Positions 46,489-59,523 are shown, numbered from the stretch's first letter. The stretch: 64,000 nt of DNA from Pochonia chlamydosporia 170 (GCF_001653235.2 NC_035796.1:434001-498000), one strand, 5' to 3'. The notes: generated by a model not told the origin, from the letters alone. Numbers and translations: made by a program.

Positions 46489-47951
46489 GGATCAGCATGC
46501 CCAATCCACGTTTGCATATGGAGCACAACAAACTCCATCCCATCTCCTAATGAACCTGGACAGCCACAATTCGAAGACACACCTTTGACACCACCACACA
46601 CAAGCACAAGCACAAGCACACACCCGCACTGGCATGGCGCTAAAAATACATCGGTCTTGGGCAGAAGAGATGAGCCAGTATGACAGCTTAAATCACCTTC
46701 ACGTCAACGCTGCAAGAGCTCGATACGACTGGGCTTTCAAATGCTATGTGATGCAGTCAGGTAGCCCAGCTACCGAGGCCATATTTAACTCGCCAAACCG
46801 GGTAAAATGAACGCCGAAGTCACATGTTGATACTGCAATGTGGCTCTGTGGTGATTTCTGGTTCAAACCAGATGTAGAAATGGATGGTGCCGTCGATTGA
46901 CCAGACTCAGCCCCATCCCCCAATCTGTGGCTCTGGCCAACAGTCTGTGCTCCATTACGATCCCCTGATGTGATATACCGTCAAATACGACTCAGTCTGT
47001 TCCCTTCAAGGCCCGAAACGGTACCGACAGACGAACGATGCTCCTCTTCAGTCCACTTGACTAGCTGACATCAGGGCGTCTCTCGACTCAGACTTGTCGG
47101 TCCCCTTTGACAGGCAGTCTTCGATGATGCTTCGCTTTGTACGACGTTACAGCTCCAAAATCCCCCATTCGTCCATGGGCACGTGCTGGCCAAAGAACTT
47201 GTCCTCAGCGTCCCAAGTTTATGGGCCAATCGTATCACATGCACCCTGGTTGGAGCTGCGACGCATTAATGCATAATGAATGAATGGGGCAGGCCATTAT
47301 GAGGGGGGCTGAATGGTCTTCTGTCAGGAAAACTGGCGCCATCGACTGTGCATGGGAGCAAACTCACGACAAACTACAAGATGGTCCGCGTTGCATACTC
47401 TGGGCGGCTTGGTGATCCGATGCAAAGCAGAGCCGTTTGACGAGCACGGGGCGGTAACGGGGCACAAGGCGCGGTTCCGCGCCCTCGGTGAAGCCGCTTG
47501 AGCGCTCCAACGGTCCGTGAATCCACCACCTCGGCCAGATATCACGGGCACGGACTGAAGCTTGAACGGATATGCTGGCGCTGCCTCCACAGTACCAGCT
47601 ACCTCAACCCGCGTCTCAGTCTTTTTGGTACGTCATTGATCCTTCATACGATGGCAGGCAGGCGGCAAGGACTTTGCACATGTGTTCCACTGGAACCGAA
47701 TTAGTTCAGTTCCGGTCAGGCTCCTCCCTGAATTGGCCAGTGATTGTTCGGCTACGGGCATTTCCACCGCCTTGGGTTGCACCAGATCGAAGTGGTACAA
47801 TGTGATTGCCGAAAGTTCGTCATCCAGAAGAGGAATGTAGCGATTGTTAGCTTTAGGCGACAATAATGCCATGTCGATGTCTCTAAACAGTAATAAGTGT
47901 ATGCAGGTGCTACAATATGTGGCTTGATACGATCATATTAAGTGTACTCCG

Positions 47952-48028
47952 TATACCCGGATATATCATTCTATACAATAATATACAAGAATATACTGGA
48001 ATATACAGAATATACTGGAATATATCTG
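47952..48028 (+). repeat. AT-rich imperfect repeat (AATATAC core)
   Basis: The core AATATAC occurs four times at short spacing; around the last three it extends to GAATATACTG or GAATATACAG. The stretch is much richer in A/T than its flanks. Confidence 0.7.
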
Positions 48029-48636
48029 AAGATGCCAGAGCATATTTGGGGATCTTACAACACAGTAGCACGTACTGTAGTAGTATCGCCCACATAATAC
48101 AATTGGACATATTAGACATAACATTGTGTAGCTTATCAATCTGGGCTTGTATTGTGCTCCTTTTTGTACTTCTTGCCAACCAACTACTCTTACATACATA
48201 GCAACTCTGTGCATCGTAGCTATCAAACAATAATGCCCATCTCTCCTCTAGCGAAATCCTTTTCCGATACATCGCCAACTCCAATCTCGGTCATTTCCTG
48301 CGTGCAAAAATAAAAAAAGAAACAAAAACATGCTTGTGCGACTGCATTGCCCCTTTTCCATCCACTTCGGCACCGCCGTCACGAAACATGATTTGCGGCC
48401 GATATTCCTCCGTCCTGTTCGGTGCATATTAATCCTTCTCTGCTTTTATTTCCTGTTTTCGGTTTCATAATGCTAGTAAAGACAACGAATAAGATGAAGA
48501 TGAAACATTAATAACAGAGATATTAAATCCGTCGCATACTCCGAAATATCAAAACATGTGACAAGGTAAAAACAAATTTTTGGACCGAGCTTGCGTTATG
48601 CCCAGGAAGGTGGCTATATGCAATAGCAGGCAGCGA

Positions 48637-51600
48637 CTATTCGAAGTTGTCGGTTCGGTCCACCCAGATGTCTTCCAGCTCGGCAAAACTGTGAAAGTGA
48701 ATAGGGCGGTGCTGATCGTTGTAGAATGGAAGGGGGGTGTCGAGCTTCACATGAACGGGCTTCTTTTCCATGCCTGCAAATGCACTGCCCATGAAGCTGT
48801 AGTTCCATCTTCCATCGTCGGGTACGAGGAAGAAACCCCTGAATCTCGGAGACAAGAGCAGTTTTCGCTTCTCTCCCATGGTCGTTGTGAATCCCTGCGG
48901 CTGGTCACTTTGCGTGTCCTTGTTCTCGGCTCCCCATTTGTATCCATGAGGTGTGAGGCCCCATGCTGAAAGAGAGACGCTACCGGGCGTGAATGACACG
49001 GAGACGGTTACAGTGTTTGTCTTGTCCCACTCGCTGTGGGCGTCGAGAAGCTTGGCGTGCTCAGTTACATCAGCGGCAGACATGTACGGCAACTCACTGC
49101 CTGACATGGTGTGAATGATACCAAGTGGCTCCATGCCGTCCAGGAACTCACTGCGAGGAAGCTGCTGAGGAAGTTGAACGTTGCGTAAACCACCAATTTG
49201 CGGCATCATGACGATGCACTTGACCTCCTTGACTTGGTCGTTGTCGGGAGGGGAGGCACCATACAGGTATCCGGCCACCTGAACCCTGAGATCCGCAATC
49301 GTGATGAACCTCTTCAGGATGTTGTTTGGCATGACGTAGGTAACGTCGTCCAGGTCATTGTCGACCGAGGACACATAGATGTTCTTGGCTCTGGTTCGCA
49401 AGTTGGATGTCGCAATGGCTCTTGTACGCCATTCTGTCTTGGAAGCAAAGGTCTGCTGTTCAAACTGTGACGTAGTCGTGACAATGATGTCCTCACCGTG
49501 CACGTTCTGCGTCTTGGTCGTGACAGCAGTGAGCTGCTGCTGCTCTTGCTGCTGCTTCTCAATTTCTGCTGCCTGTTGCCTCTGCAGAGAAGGAGCAGAA
49601 ATCTCCATACCCAGGATGATGTCACGGACTTCACTGCTGGTCAAGCTTGAGACGTTGACGTTGTTCTTTTTGCCATAGTCGTTCAGGATGAGATCTCGTA
49701 GCTGTGTTTCAATCTTGATCCATTCTTCGTCAGACAAGGACGGCCAGATGTGGTGCTCATGAGTAATGACAGTCTTGTCCGGTCGGAGAATGAGTTTGGT
49801 CTTGTCCGGGTTGACATGAAGAGCACGAAGAATCAGGACCAGACGTGAGAATGCAGTGTAGGATGAGATACTCTTCAGCCACTCGTCATACAGGTTGAAC
49901 AATACCATTTGAGGCTCAGTAGCTCTCAAAATCATGTCTCCCAGCTTCTCCACCTTCATGGCGGCCTGGAAAGGAAGTTGCAACTCAGATGCTCGAATGG
50001 AGATATTGGGGAAATCAACCAATTGGACTTCGAGAGGGTCCAACAAACCCTTTCTTGTAACGATAAGCTGTTTTGGCTGTTCTTCCACAGGAAGTGACCT
50101 AATCAAAGCCGCAACTTCTTCAGCAGTCTTCCACTTGGCCAGCTGTCCAAGACGTTTCTGTCCAGCCCAGACACTCGTGTGAATGATCTTCAAGAACAAC
50201 TGTCCAGTTCGAGGGTTGAAAATGAAGATAGCACCATTGATTGGCTTCGTGGTCAAGTTGCCTTCGAACGTCTTGTGAATTGTCACACGGTAGACGTTGG
50301 TGTCGTCAATGAATAGCTGAGTCTGGTTGCTAAACAGCTCTGAGTAGTTCTGCGAGTTCAGGAATTCTTGGTTGCTCTCAGAGGCGTACAGCTGCAGACC
50401 CTTTCGAATACGTTCGCGCAGAACATAGAGAGCAGGATTGGCCTTCATGATCTTCGCCATGGCTTGCTGAATGAGGACCTTCAAGCCTGGGAAGTACATA
50501 CCATACGCTGAGTACAGGTTGTAGGCAAGATCAATACCAATCATCAAACCTGTCGCTGAGGGGTAAATGCTCGAACTGTCGGTAGTGTAATCAAGGTATT
50601 TGGCGCGAGTATATCTCTCAATGTCGTGCGAATCGTAGTCACCATAGCGGAGCTGTACGTCAATCCAGAACTTGTTTGTGGTGGTTGGCTCGATGACATC
50701 CTTGGTGTCGAACAGCACAGACGGGCGGGTGACGTTCCACTTGTGACTTGCAAAGAGGAGAATGTCTGCACAGGAGCTGTTCATCTTGTATGATTTTCGG
50801 GGATGGATTGTCTCCTTCTGCACTGTCTCGATTCCAAGGGACTCCAGCTCTTGGTCAAACACCTGGCAAAGATCCATGACAACAGACTCATGAATCTTTT
50901 GCCACAAATGAGCCCGGAAAATTTGAATAAGCGAAATTTTAAGAGTAGGGATTTTTCCGTGCAAGAAAATACCTGTCAGATCCAGTTGCACCTGGAAACC
51001 GACGTACACGTTTGCGCGGTTGATGGTGGGCGACCACCACAACGTAAATCGACGATTCGGAATCTGATTGAGACCGGACCTTTGCGCATTCGTGAGCTTT
51101 TTAAATTTCATCGATTCTTCAAAGCCGCTAGCCTTTTCCCAAAAGAGTCCTTCCCATGAAGGAAATCCTGTTGCTTTGAAAAGGGTGTGCTCCAAAATGG
51201 TCTCAACACCACCAAGTGCCTGGATCACGTCGGTGCGATACGCATTGAGGTTCCACAATTTTCCGTCGTGTCGCTGACTAGTCCACCAAAAAGGATTGGA
51301 TTTCATCAATTGATAAATCTTGAATTCAGATCTAGCTCGGAAACCTTTGTCAAAGCTGAGTGTGCTGCGGTCCTTTTGGAAGAGGGTGTTGATTCTGGGC
51401 AACCCGCGATCCCAACTATCTTCGAGATCTTCCAGCGTCAAGCGACGATTCTGCTGATTGGCCTCGAGTCGCTTCTGCGAGTACTCAGTCCAGACACGCT
51501 GGGAATCAATAAATTCAGCCTCCCAGGGGATGATGTAACGGAAAATGTTGGGAATCAAGGTTTCCTCATCATGTGTCATACCAGAGCGGTAATGCGTGAC

Positions 51601-54600
51601 GCCAGTGTCTGTTTGCTTGGACCATCGCTTGTCACTGGCAGGAATCAGGATGTGCGATCCTGAAATCATGCCCAGGCCGCCAAGTTCCTTGGGTGTGTAG
51701 AAAACTGCAGGTGGGAAACGGGACGGCATCTTCGAGTTCAAGCCGATCTTGACACGGGTCTGAATCTTCGTCTCACATTTGACAATGGTATCGAGAAGTT
51801 CAACAGTAGAAACTGCTGCTTCACGATAGTAGGTGAAAAGAGCAATCAGAGCAGTGTTCCACTTGTTGGCAATCTTGGTAAAGGTTGTCGAACCAGATGA
51901 CATGAGAATTTGCCGGATACGATTATTGAACTTTTGAATGTCCTCTTGGGTGACCTGCAAGAAAGCATGTGCAGTTCTCTCCTTGCTCGTGTTGTCGACC
52001 AGAGACCAGACGCTGTCCTTCACCGGGAACTCATCGTTTTGGTTTCGGATCTTGGGGAGAATTCGAACCTCAAATCCGCACATTGAGAAGAGCAGGTTCG
52101 GGTTGTCGCGGCTGTACACGCTGACGAAGCTGTCGTCCCAGTCAATCGTTGTAACGGATCGTGGCAGGCGGTTCTTCAAGTCCCAAAATACGGCGCGTCC
52201 CAAGTTCACATCGTGTCTCATCAGGCGCATACGAGAGTCCCTTGGCCAGCACTTTTTACTCTTGTAGCCAATAACGTTTTCGAAGTTAGGATCAGGCTGC
52301 TCAGTAAGGAAACGCTGGATAAGATCCCTCGACTCCTCGGCCGTAAATCGCAAAAAGACCCAAATCTTGTCAATATAACGGCTGTAGAGCCTGATAGGGT
52401 GCCTGGTTTCTGTCTCCCGATCCCGGAACTGCAAAAAATCATTGGGACTCTGAGGAGGGCCAGCAATCTCGCTGGCTCGTTGAGGCCCCAGTAGAAGAAG
52501 ATCCAAAACAAGACCGTAGAACTGGAACACGAAGGCTGAGAACTGAAGACCACGAATCATACCGTAGCTGTTGACATGGTTCATGTCCTTGTACGTCAGC
52601 TGAACATTGTTCTTGGCAGTGATGTAATCCGCCAAGTTGTGGTCCATGATAAGTCTCAGGAGAGTGTTGAGGAGTGTAAGCTCCATCTTTTCGTAGACCT
52701 TGGAAAGTTCCGTTTCCACCATGACGTTGCACTCGCCATCTTCCGTCTCCCAAACTTGGCTCAAATTGTTGATGCCCTGAGCCCACTTGTAAACCAACAA
52801 TGGTGGCACTTCGGAGTCTGAAGGCTTGATCCAAGCAGGGAAGAGGTGTCGCTGGTCTGCTTGATACCACAAATACTGATCAAGATAGGCATCGCTGATT
52901 TTCTCGATTGGCTCGATATCGTACACGGGGTTGATGGTGTTGTAGTTGTCGTTCATGTCAATATTGACCTCCTTGAAGGCTCGTTGGGTGAGCAGGAATC
53001 GCTTGATTCTTTCCAATGTTGTGCCAGGGCTGTCATAGGCTTGCTCAATCAACGCAAGCTCTTCACGTTGACTCTGATTCAGTCGGCCCTTCACTGAATA
53101 TGCCTCTCTCAAACGTTCCAAAGCCAGGATCAGAATCTTGGTGTCATGCTTGTATGAAACGCTCGGGAATGGGATTGGAGAAAACTTTCGCGATTCCAAC
53201 CAGTGGACAGTGGTTGTGTAAATAGCTACACCTTCCTCAGACGACACATAAGGACCGTCTTTCATGTGGTTGTGTTGTCGTTCCTGCTCAGCCTTGAGCC
53301 ACAGTCGGGTCAGACGACCAACGTTTTTCTTCGCGACTGTCTTGTCCACAGTTGCTCCACGACGAATTCTCTCACGGTTGTAGTGAGCTACAGAGATCCA
53401 CCAGTCTGCTTTTGACTTCACATATCGAAGAATGATGTTCTCAATTGGTGCAGGCAAACCAGGGACCTTCCAAGGAATGTTACTCTTCCAGCAGCGCCAA
53501 GCTTCAGACAAATGCTGAAGCACAACGCTGACCTTGTTCTGCTTGATGCCTTCTGGCATCATGTCCATAAGATCAGACATGACGGACTGGCGCAATTCAA
53601 GATCAAAATGCGACTCGACACGTTGCTTGGTGACCGTCTTTGCAACGCCTTTACTGTGTCGGCCTTCAAATTGACGAGACAAGAGGTTACCAAGCCATCT
53701 CTCCAGTAGGGGGATGATGCCTCTCATGAAAAAGAGCCATACTCTCCAGGACGGGCCCCAGAAACCACAACCTGGGCCTTTGCCGACCGGACCAGAATTG
53801 AACCGATAATAGATCAAGTGCTTCAAATCCTTGCAAGTACGAATCTGATGCATAAGCTTATATTTGTATCGGTACATTCCAGTGAGCTGTCCAACGTGGT
53901 TGAAGGCGTAATGGATACCATCCGCAAGCTGGAAGGCATCAATATTGCCGAGACGATACTGAACTTGGGCATCCACAATAAGCTTTGTTAATCTCAGGAT
54001 CTCACGCATAAGGTGGAATGCGTTTCCGAATCGAGATTTCTTTCGCTCCTTGGTGGTGAGTGTCTTGACAGGCTTTAGGTTAAAGTTGTAGTCCAGATGA
54101 AGATATGTCAAGTTCTTTCGGTGAATAAGCAAGTTCAACATGTTGAAACCTTGTCGGCAGACTTGAAGACCAGCTTCAACCCAATCGATGGTTGTCTGTT
54201 GGAAGAACTTCGTTTGCTTGAGAGAGCGCAACAGGTTTTGATTGTTGTGCGCGTTCGGCTTCTTCTTGTGAAGCTCGTTGAGGACGAAGTTCTTCAGCAA
54301 CTTCTGGTACGAAACTCGAACCTTCACGGGTGGTCTGTCGGAGGGAGGATGCTCCAAATACCACTGCTTAACCAGTGGCACATCCTGGGCGCGAACCATC
54401 TTGCCAGAGCGTCTATCGAATGGGAAGGGAGCCCACCACAAGTCGATTGCTGACGACGTGTGCTCGTTTTCGAGTTCCTCATCAGCAAGGAAGGGCTCAA
54501 CCGCAGCAGGCAATTCAAAGGCGTCTTCTTCAGGCTCTTCGTTGCTTCCTGGTCCGAAGAGTTCATCTTCAAGTGTAACTTCCACATTCTTCGGAGCGAC

Positions 54601-55761
54601 CGTGCGGGACGAGATGGGGTTAATTCGTCGGTCGAAAAGAAACGTGGGCAGATCAGGGTCGTCAGCACGGTTGAAGACAATCTGAGGGTGCGAGTGCCAC
54701 GTCAGATGCACGCTTCTTGGTAGAGAATTGTACAGGAAGGGAAATGCGACTCGGAATTCGGTTCGAATCGGGGTGCGGAAAATGATACGATCAATGGCGT
54801 TGAACTCGCCGAAGTCCTCCTCGTTGGGGTCAATATCCTTATAAAGCGGTTCGAAACGCGGGCCACCAGGAAGTGCGACGTTGAGAGCCTTTGCAGTCAG
54901 GAAGCTCTTGAGATCGAAAAGGTAAAAGTAGTTCTTATCAACAACGTCGGAAATCAACGGCCGACTGAGTCGGAACAAAGTAGCCATTTGGGGAAGAGTG
55001 AGATTCCATGTTTTGTAGCTCGGGCCATTGACGTGCGAGGTATCAAGAAGTGCTCGGTGGTCGTAGAACCACTCGTAAACGGCCTCATCTTCCTCCTCAT
55101 TCAGCTCCATTTGGATGGGTTCCAAAGGTTCCACATCCTCGATGTTCTCGGACCATGACAGAGGCGGTTCCTCGTCGTCAAAGGGTGGGAATCGCATACG
55201 CTTGAAAAGCCTTCTGTCAGCCTTTTCCTTTCTCATAAATGTCCACATCATTGCCCATTGCGCAAAGAAGACAGGCTCGATGACACGCGGTGTCTCGTTG
55301 ACCAAAGTCAAGCACCCGTTGACATGGTACAGAACCTTGACCTCGCGCGCTGATTCCCAGGGCATTGGCATGTTTTCGAGCAGCTTCAGCACTGCGTGTG
55401 GCATGAATTTCAAAGCACCCAGGTAGCTGCGCTTGTCGTTGGTGTACTTCTTTTGGGACACATCTCCGATGTCCTTGACGATCTTGCGAAGATGCTCAGG
55501 TGGCATGTCAGCCTTTTGGGTCTGGACAAAGCCCGCCTTTCGCTTCTCTCCGAATCTGTTTCGCCGATCTCGAAGCCATTCTTTCTTCTTCTGTGCAAAC
55601 TTCGCGATCTGGGGATCGGACGGCGGGTGGTATCCAGGGGGGGGAGGCGCTGGCGGCGCAGGTGTATCGGGAGGTGGCGGCAGTGATGATGGAGGAGGTG
55701 GTGGAGGAGGAGGAGGAGCAGCTCCCCATCCTGGGGGCGGCGGTGGAGGAATGCCCGACAT
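48637..55761 (-). CDS. prp8: Pre-mRNA-splicing factor Prp8 (U5 snRNP core)
   Basis: Uninterrupted ORF of 2,374 residues, the size expected for the family (about 2,335-2,415). The N-terminus is poly-Pro (PPPPPPGWG and similar runs up to about residue 50), then the highly conserved Prp8 N-terminal block ([35 protein letters not shown]). The rest follows the reverse-transcriptase-like, endonuclease-like and RNase H-like domains (for example [20 protein letters not shown] and [19 protein letters not shown]). The Jab1/MPN domain is at the C-terminus (about 2100-2374, with [13 protein letters not shown] and [15 protein letters not shown]). Prp8 forms the catalytic cavity of the spliceosome and controls Brr2 in the nucleus. 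No intein or intron interrupts it. Confidence 0.98.
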   Translation of the reverse strand: MSGIPPPPPPGWGAAPPPPPPPPPSSLPPPPDTPAPPAPPPPGYHPPSDPQIAKFAQKKKEWLRDRRNRFGEKRKAGFVQTQKADMPPEHLRKIVKDIGDVSQKKYTNDKRSYLGALKFMPHAVLKLLENMPMPWESAREVKVLYHVNGCLTLVNETPRVIEPVFFAQWAMMWTFMRKEKADRRLFKRMRFPPFDDEEPPLSWSENIEDVEPLEPIQMELNEEEDEAVYEWFYDHRALLDTSHVNGPSYKTWNLTLPQMATLFRLSRPLISDVVDKNYFYLFDLKSFLTAKALNVALPGGPRFEPLYKDIDPNEEDFGEFNAIDRIIFRTPIRTEFRVAFPFLYNSLPRSVHLTWHSHPQIVFNRADDPDLPTFLFDRRINPISSRTVAPKNVEVTLEDELFGPGSNEEPEEDAFELPAAVEPFLADEELENEHTSSAIDLWWAPFPFDRRSGKMVRAQDVPLVKQWYLEHPPSDRPPVKVRVSYQKLLKNFVLNELHKKKPNAHNNQNLLRSLKQTKFFQQTTIDWVEAGLQVCRQGFNMLNLLIHRKNLTYLHLDYNFNLKPVKTLTTKERKKSRFGNAFHLMREILRLTKLIVDAQVQYRLGNIDAFQLADGIHYAFNHVGQLTGMYRYKYKLMHQIRTCKDLKHLIYYRFNSGPVGKGPGCGFWGPSWRVWLFFMRGIIPLLERWLGNLLSRQFEGRHSKGVAKTVTKQRVESHFDLELRQSVMSDLMDMMPEGIKQNKVSVVLQHLSEAWRCWKSNIPWKVPGLPAPIENIILRYVKSKADWWISVAHYNRERIRRGATVDKTVAKKNVGRLTRLWLKAEQERQHNHMKDGPYVSSEEGVAIYTTTVHWLESRKFSPIPFPSVSYKHDTKILILALERLREAYSVKGRLNQSQREELALIEQAYDSPGTTLERIKRFLLTQRAFKEVNIDMNDNYNTINPVYDIEPIEKISDAYLDQYLWYQADQRHLFPAWIKPSDSEVPPLLVYKWAQGINNLSQVWETEDGECNVMVETELSKVYEKMELTLLNTLLRLIMDHNLADYITAKNNVQLTYKDMNHVNSYGMIRGLQFSAFVFQFYGLVLDLLLLGPQRASEIAGPPQSPNDFLQFRDRETETRHPIRLYSRYIDKIWVFLRFTAEESRDLIQRFLTEQPDPNFENVIGYKSKKCWPRDSRMRLMRHDVNLGRAVFWDLKNRLPRSVTTIDWDDSFVSVYSRDNPNLLFSMCGFEVRILPKIRNQNDEFPVKDSVWSLVDNTSKERTAHAFLQVTQEDIQKFNNRIRQILMSSGSTTFTKIANKWNTALIALFTYYREAAVSTVELLDTIVKCETKIQTRVKIGLNSKMPSRFPPAVFYTPKELGGLGMISGSHILIPASDKRWSKQTDTGVTHYRSGMTHDEETLIPNIFRYIIPWEAEFIDSQRVWTEYSQKRLEANQQNRRLTLEDLEDSWDRGLPRINTLFQKDRSTLSFDKGFRARSEFKIYQLMKSNPFWWTSQRHDGKLWNLNAYRTDVIQALGGVETILEHTLFKATGFPSWEGLFWEKASGFEESMKFKKLTNAQRSGLNQIPNRRFTLWWSPTINRANVYVGFQVQLDLTGIFLHGKIPTLKISLIQIFRAHLWQKIHESVVMDLCQVFDQELESLGIETVQKETIHPRKSYKMNSSCADILLFASHKWNVTRPSVLFDTKDVIEPTTTNKFWIDVQLRYGDYDSHDIERYTRAKYLDYTTDSSSIYPSATGLMIGIDLAYNLYSAYGMYFPGLKVLIQQAMAKIMKANPALYVLRERIRKGLQLYASESNQEFLNSQNYSELFSNQTQLFIDDTNVYRVTIHKTFEGNLTTKPINGAIFIFNPRTGQLFLKIIHTSVWAGQKRLGQLAKWKTAEEVAALIRSLPVEEQPKQLIVTRKGLLDPLEVQLVDFPNISIRASELQLPFQAAMKVEKLGDMILRATEPQMVLFNLYDEWLKSISSYTAFSRLVLILRALHVNPDKTKLILRPDKTVITHEHHIWPSLSDEEWIKIETQLRDLILNDYGKKNNVNVSSLTSSEVRDIILGMEISAPSLQRQQAAEIEKQQQEQQQLTAVTTKTQNVHGEDIIVTTTSQFEQQTFASKTEWRTRAIATSNLRTRAKNIYVSSVDNDLDDVTYVMPNNILKRFITIADLRVQVAGYLYGASPPDNDQVKEVKCIVMMPQIGGLRNVQLPQQLPRSEFLDGMEPLGIIHTMSGSELPYMSAADVTEHAKLLDAHSEWDKTNTVTVSVSFTPGSVSLSAWGLTPHGYKWGAENKDTQSDQPQGFTTTMGEKRKLLLSPRFRGFFLVPDDGRWNYSFMGSAFAGMEKKPVHVKLDTPLPFYNDQHRPIHFHSFAELEDIWVDRTDNFE

Positions 55762-56627
55762 GATGACTTCGCGATGTTGTGAGGTGACTCGCTTCGTGAA
55801 GTGATGGTCTGCCTGTCGAAGAGGCTACACGCTGAGGCGCGTATCTCGACGCGCTCGTTCTTTTGGTGCCTCTATTTTCGAGTCGAGGAAGCAGAGATTA
55901 ACCCGACTCGCGATCCCGCAGGCTCGAAAAATAGGGTGCCAAATTCGCAAGGTGGCACGTTGGCGACCAAAGTGATGTTATACAAGGCACGGAGTTAGTT
56001 GTCGCCTCCATCACGACAATTTTCTGCCCTGCAGCTGCAACTCCGGGACCCATAAATCTCATCACGTGATCTTGAAATCACGATTCCATGAACATTTATC
56101 AATTACGAAGTATATGTTGAGGTAAATGCTCTATTTTCTTGGCATGTTGCTTACAGACTCATATTTCACCCATTTTGGGTTAAATTAGCTTTCATGGAGA
56201 TGTAGCGTCTCGGTTGTGTGCACTGCCTAGTGTTTCCAACGTCTTGGTTACTTACTTTCCGCTACAAGGCAAATATACTACAGTTCCAGGAGGCTTTTCT
56301 TGGCTAACGTTACCGCACTCACCAAAAAATAAAATCCAATAATACACCAGGCAAAATACTATTACAAACCAAGGAAACCAACTCTTCTACTTCCTACACC
56401 GCACAAAATCTAGTTCAAAGGAGACAAATCCATTCATACCATCCCACCTACAGGGTACCACCGCCGACGACAACAACGAACCAATCACAGCGCCCCTAAT
56501 TCTTACCTAATCACTCCAGTTTAACCACTCCGAAATCAAGCACCCAACTCCAAGCAATCCATCGCCATCGCGACGACACTCTTTCCACCAAACCACCAAC
56601 AGAGCCGCCATCTGCCCAAGAGACAAG
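55762..56627. other. Divergent intergenic region, Prp8 / complex I subunit
   Basis: About 870 bases shared upstream region of two constitutively needed genes. Not examined beyond the absence of open frames with protein-like content. Confidence 0.55.
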
Positions 56628-57022
56628 ATGGCGCACCTCAGTACGTCTCCAGAACAAACCAATTGAACCCCAGGAACCAGAAACTAACCCGATGCGCGCG
56701 ATAGACGTCAAGCCGGACCCGGCTTACCTGAAGCACCAGGGTGCGTGAGATCCCGGACGAATACCTGTTTTCAACGACCTAACATTGTGGAAATAGCTAT
56801 GCAAAAGACCCGACACCACTTCTTCAGATGGACTCCTCGAACGGCTAGAATCACGTTCATGTATGTGGTTGTTGTGCCTGCCATCTTTGGCTATGTCGCC
56901 TACAAGACGGATGTGAGTAGTTTGCTTCTGGGGATGGGAAAACAAAAGGAGGAACTAATGCGTTGCAGGGACTGTATAACTTCCGCGCAAAGAGACGAGG
57001 CGATACCATCTACGAGCGATAG
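56628..57022 (+). CDS. Small NADH:ubiquinone oxidoreductase (complex I) subunit, NDUFB4/B15-like
   Basis: Four exons (56628-56640, 56705-56740, 56797-56912, 56969-57022), 72 residues. Exon 1 is only 13 bases and exon 2 only 36. All introns have GT...AG borders (GTACGT, GTGCGT, GTGAGT donors). The protein begins MAHLNVKPDPAYLKHQ, has one hydrophobic membrane helix (TFMYVVVVPAIFGYVAY), and ends in a basic YNFRAKRRGDTIYER tail. This matches the fungal small complex I subunit of the B15/NDUFB4 type, an accessory membrane-arm protein of the mitochondrial inner membrane. The gene is easily missed because no single exon is long. Confidence 0.82.
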
Positions 57023-57224
57023 ATGGGCTGGATGGCAATAGATGTATTAGGACTGTATATAATGGTTTGGGGCGGGAATAGAAACACCTGTTTGACATGA
57101 CAATTCATGGGGATCGTTTGCAGTGACGATTGACTTCTTTGAATCGCTTTTGTGGGTATATTGAACAAGTACAAGATGCTTAGCTAAGCCAGTTGGAGGG
57201 AATGCATGTTCCAAACTCTCCGCT

Positions 57225-58048
57225 TCACCACCGTCCACCTCCGCCTCGTGGTCGCGAAGGAGGCACGTCCGGCAATCTCTCGCCTCTTCTCCATTCCCCC
57301 ATTGGCATACTTGCTCCGTGGCCGCCGCGTCTGCCTCCCCTACTTCCACCTCTGCCTTCATGGCCTCCAGGTCGACCGAAGCCGTTTTCTCGACTGTGAA
57401 AGCCTGGTCCTCCCCCACCACCACTCGGTCTCCCGCCCCTCCCTTCTCGAAATCCAGCATTTGACTCTCTTCTGGCGGTAGATGCTGGGGCTATAGATCC
57501 GTCTCCTAATGGGGGCAAAATAGCGCAGGAAATGTAATCGCCCACTACGAATCGTGCCTCCCCAAGTGTCTTGTCTGAGCTTGAAGCACCCCGTGATGAG
57601 CCTCCGACTTCCACAAAGTCCGAGTCGCTGGCGCCTTGTTGATTTTGCCCAATGACGATGCTGCCGAGATCTTTTACAGCGTAGCGCGGATGTGCACTGT
57701 TAATTTGACCGACTCCCCGTAGGTCGGGACATACTAATTGGAAAGCTAGCCTTGTCCCGATAGCTGGGTATGGGAGGGCTGATGGTTTGGCGGCGGCCAG
57801 TTCCAGAGCGAGCTCGTTTAACGTGCAGTGTGGCCATGTGTAGATGGAGATGTGAGCTGGTAGTGAGCGGCCTGCGAATTCATCCGCCCTAATTGATGAT
57901 GAAAAAAAGTTGTCAATTACTACATCTCACCTACCGCAATTCAGCTACGATGACATTCTTACCTGAAGAAGCCGCCGCTTCGATAAAATAATTGGAGTAG
58001 AAATGGTGCCGGGGGGTCACGGTCCCCATTATCCGAAGCTGAGGACAT
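57225..58048 (-). CDS. sap18: SAP18-family protein with RGG-rich C-terminus
   Basis: Two exons, complement(57225-57888, 57963-58048), 249 residues. The ATG at 58048 begins MSSASDNGDRDPPAPF, followed by the SAP18 core LLQLFYRSGGFFR...DEFAGRSLPAHISIYTWPHCTLNEL. The 74-base intron has a GTAAGA donor and an ATTAG acceptor and splits an Arg codon. The core ends around residue 150 with 'YAVKDLGSIVIGQNQQGASDSD' and FVVGDYISCAILPP. The C-terminal about 80 residues are Gly/Arg-rich (RGGRPSGGGGGPGF and similar), suggesting RNA binding. Family roles: subunit of the Sin3-HDAC repressor complex and of the ASAP/PSAP complex on spliced mRNA. It is divergent from Prp18, which gives a splicing-related neighbourhood. 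Confidence 0.88.
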
Positions 58049-58400
58049 GATTAGATGGAATTTGCCATGTAACAAGGAATTGGAAATTTCTCATTAAAAT
58101 CAGTCTTCTCAGGATGACTCGTCGTTGTTGAACATCTGATGTTGGCAATGATACGTTTGTGGTACATCATCGCAAGCAAATGCCAGATTATCCGGCGAAT
58201 ACCCGCAATCGATAGGAAAGCTTCCAACTGACCACCGGAACTCTCCCATCATCAACCTCAACAACATACTCTTGAAACATAAAACCGATTATACAAGCAA
58301 GCGACGCCATTTTAAAGCTGTTCATCTACAATTTAGTATCTTCGCATTTTTAATAAACCTCACTAAGCCCACCATATAAGCTTTGCGACTAGGCGCAATC
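58049..58400. promoter_or_regulatory. Bidirectional promoter region SAP18 / Prp18
   Basis: 352 bases between the start codons of two divergent genes; promoters of both must lie here unless upstream exons exist. No specific element is called. Confidence 0.6.
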
Positions 58401-59523
58401 ATGGACTTCGCGTCCCTCATGAACAAGGAGCTCTCCAAGGCCAAAACCCCCGCCGACTCATCCAAAAAGTACCTAAAACGATCCGAAATCGAAGAAGAGC
58501 GCAAAAAAGCATACCTAGCGGAACAAAAAGCCGCTGAAGAAGAGCGCCAAGCCAAAGCAGCAGCCAAGCGGAAACGAGAGGAAGAAGCCGCCGCCGAGAA
58601 TGCGGCGCGAGAAGAGAAACGGCGCAAACTAGCAGAGGAGTCAAAGAAGCTACGAGAAGAAAAAGAAGAAGAGGAAGAGCGAGCTAGAAGGAAGAGGCTG
58701 GGTCTTCCGGAGCTGGTGAAAAAGAAGGAGGAAGAGGAGGGGGATGCGGTTGACGACGATGACATTCCGGAGGACGAATTGAGAGAGAAGCTGAGAGAGC
58801 TGGGACACCCGGTTATGTTGTTTGGAGAGTCGCACGGCGCAAAGTTAAGGCGGTATAGGAAGTTGACGACAGTGATGAGTAGTGGTCCTATACCTACGAC
58901 GTTGGAGTTGGTGGAGGAGAAGGACATGAAGGTTGGTGGGACGGTGCCCGTGGAGAAGGGCGAGAGGAAGTGGCTGTTTAGACAGCTCGCGAGTTATTTT
59001 ACCATGGTCCTTACGGAGTATCAGAGGGCTATGGAGGAGGAGAAGAGTGAGACGAGTGCCGGGAAGACGGCGTATAGTGCCATGGTGCAGACAAGAGACA
59101 ATTTGAAGCCGGTACGTGGAAATGCTTCCCACCCTTTAACACCACAGCTGCAAGTTACCAGGCAGGTGGTAGACTGTCAGTATGCTCACGCACACGCAGC
59201 TGTTTCGCAAATTCGAATCCAACGATGTGGACGACTCCCTTCTTGAACCGGTAGTGCAAATCGTGAAAGCGCTCCAAGAAAGGCGGTATGTCGACGCCAA
59301 CGATGACTACCTGCGTTTGAGTATTGGCAAAGCCGCCTGGCCGATTGGTGTGACCATGGTTGGTATCCACGAGAGAAGTGCTCGCGAGAAACTTCATGAC
59401 GGCGAAAAGGGCCACGTCATGGGTGATGAGGTTACGCGCAAGATTTTACAGAGCATCAAGCGGTGTCTTACTTTTGCCCAGGTGAGGTGGCCGCCGACAG
59501 ATTTGAGGCAGTTGATGGGTTAG
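58401..59523 (+). CDS. prp18: Pre-mRNA-splicing factor 18 (Prp18)
   Basis: Two exons (58401-59111, 59200-59523), 344 residues. It begins MDFASLMNKELSKAK. Residues about 25-120 are a highly charged coiled coil (EEERARRKRLGLPELVKKK). A PRP4-like/PSP motif 'DELREKLRELGHPVMLFGE' follows. The C-terminal about 170 residues are the helical Prp18 domain with KALQERRYVDANDDYLRLSIGKAAWPIGVTMVGIHERSAREKL. The 88-base intron is GTACGT...CGCAG in phase 0. Prp18 acts with Slu7 in the second step of splicing. It is about 2.6 kb from the Prp8 start. Confidence 0.93.

Larger units (their letters stand above)
42500..48636. other. About 6-kb region without a supported gene
   Basis: Lies upstream of the Myb-like gene and downstream of Prp8. 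Many 60-140-codon open frames on both strands overlap each other and show no domain. It contains low-complexity items: a 17-base unit repeated three times (46438-46488), a CACAAG-rich stretch (46590-46629), a CTACTG stretch near 46305-46336, and an AT-rich repeat (47952-48028). It may hold an extended promoter, long 5' UTR exons of the Myb-like gene, or non-coding RNA. Confidence 0.5.

Noticed and set aside
46846..46880. TTCAAA loop with flanking TCTGG/CCAGA resembling a tRNA T-arm
   Set aside because: Loop is six rather than seven bases and no acceptor, D or anticodon arms were found at the right distances.
48580..55804. Many plus-strand frames of 60-158 codons across Prp8
   Set aside because: Antisense shadows of a highly conserved ORF.
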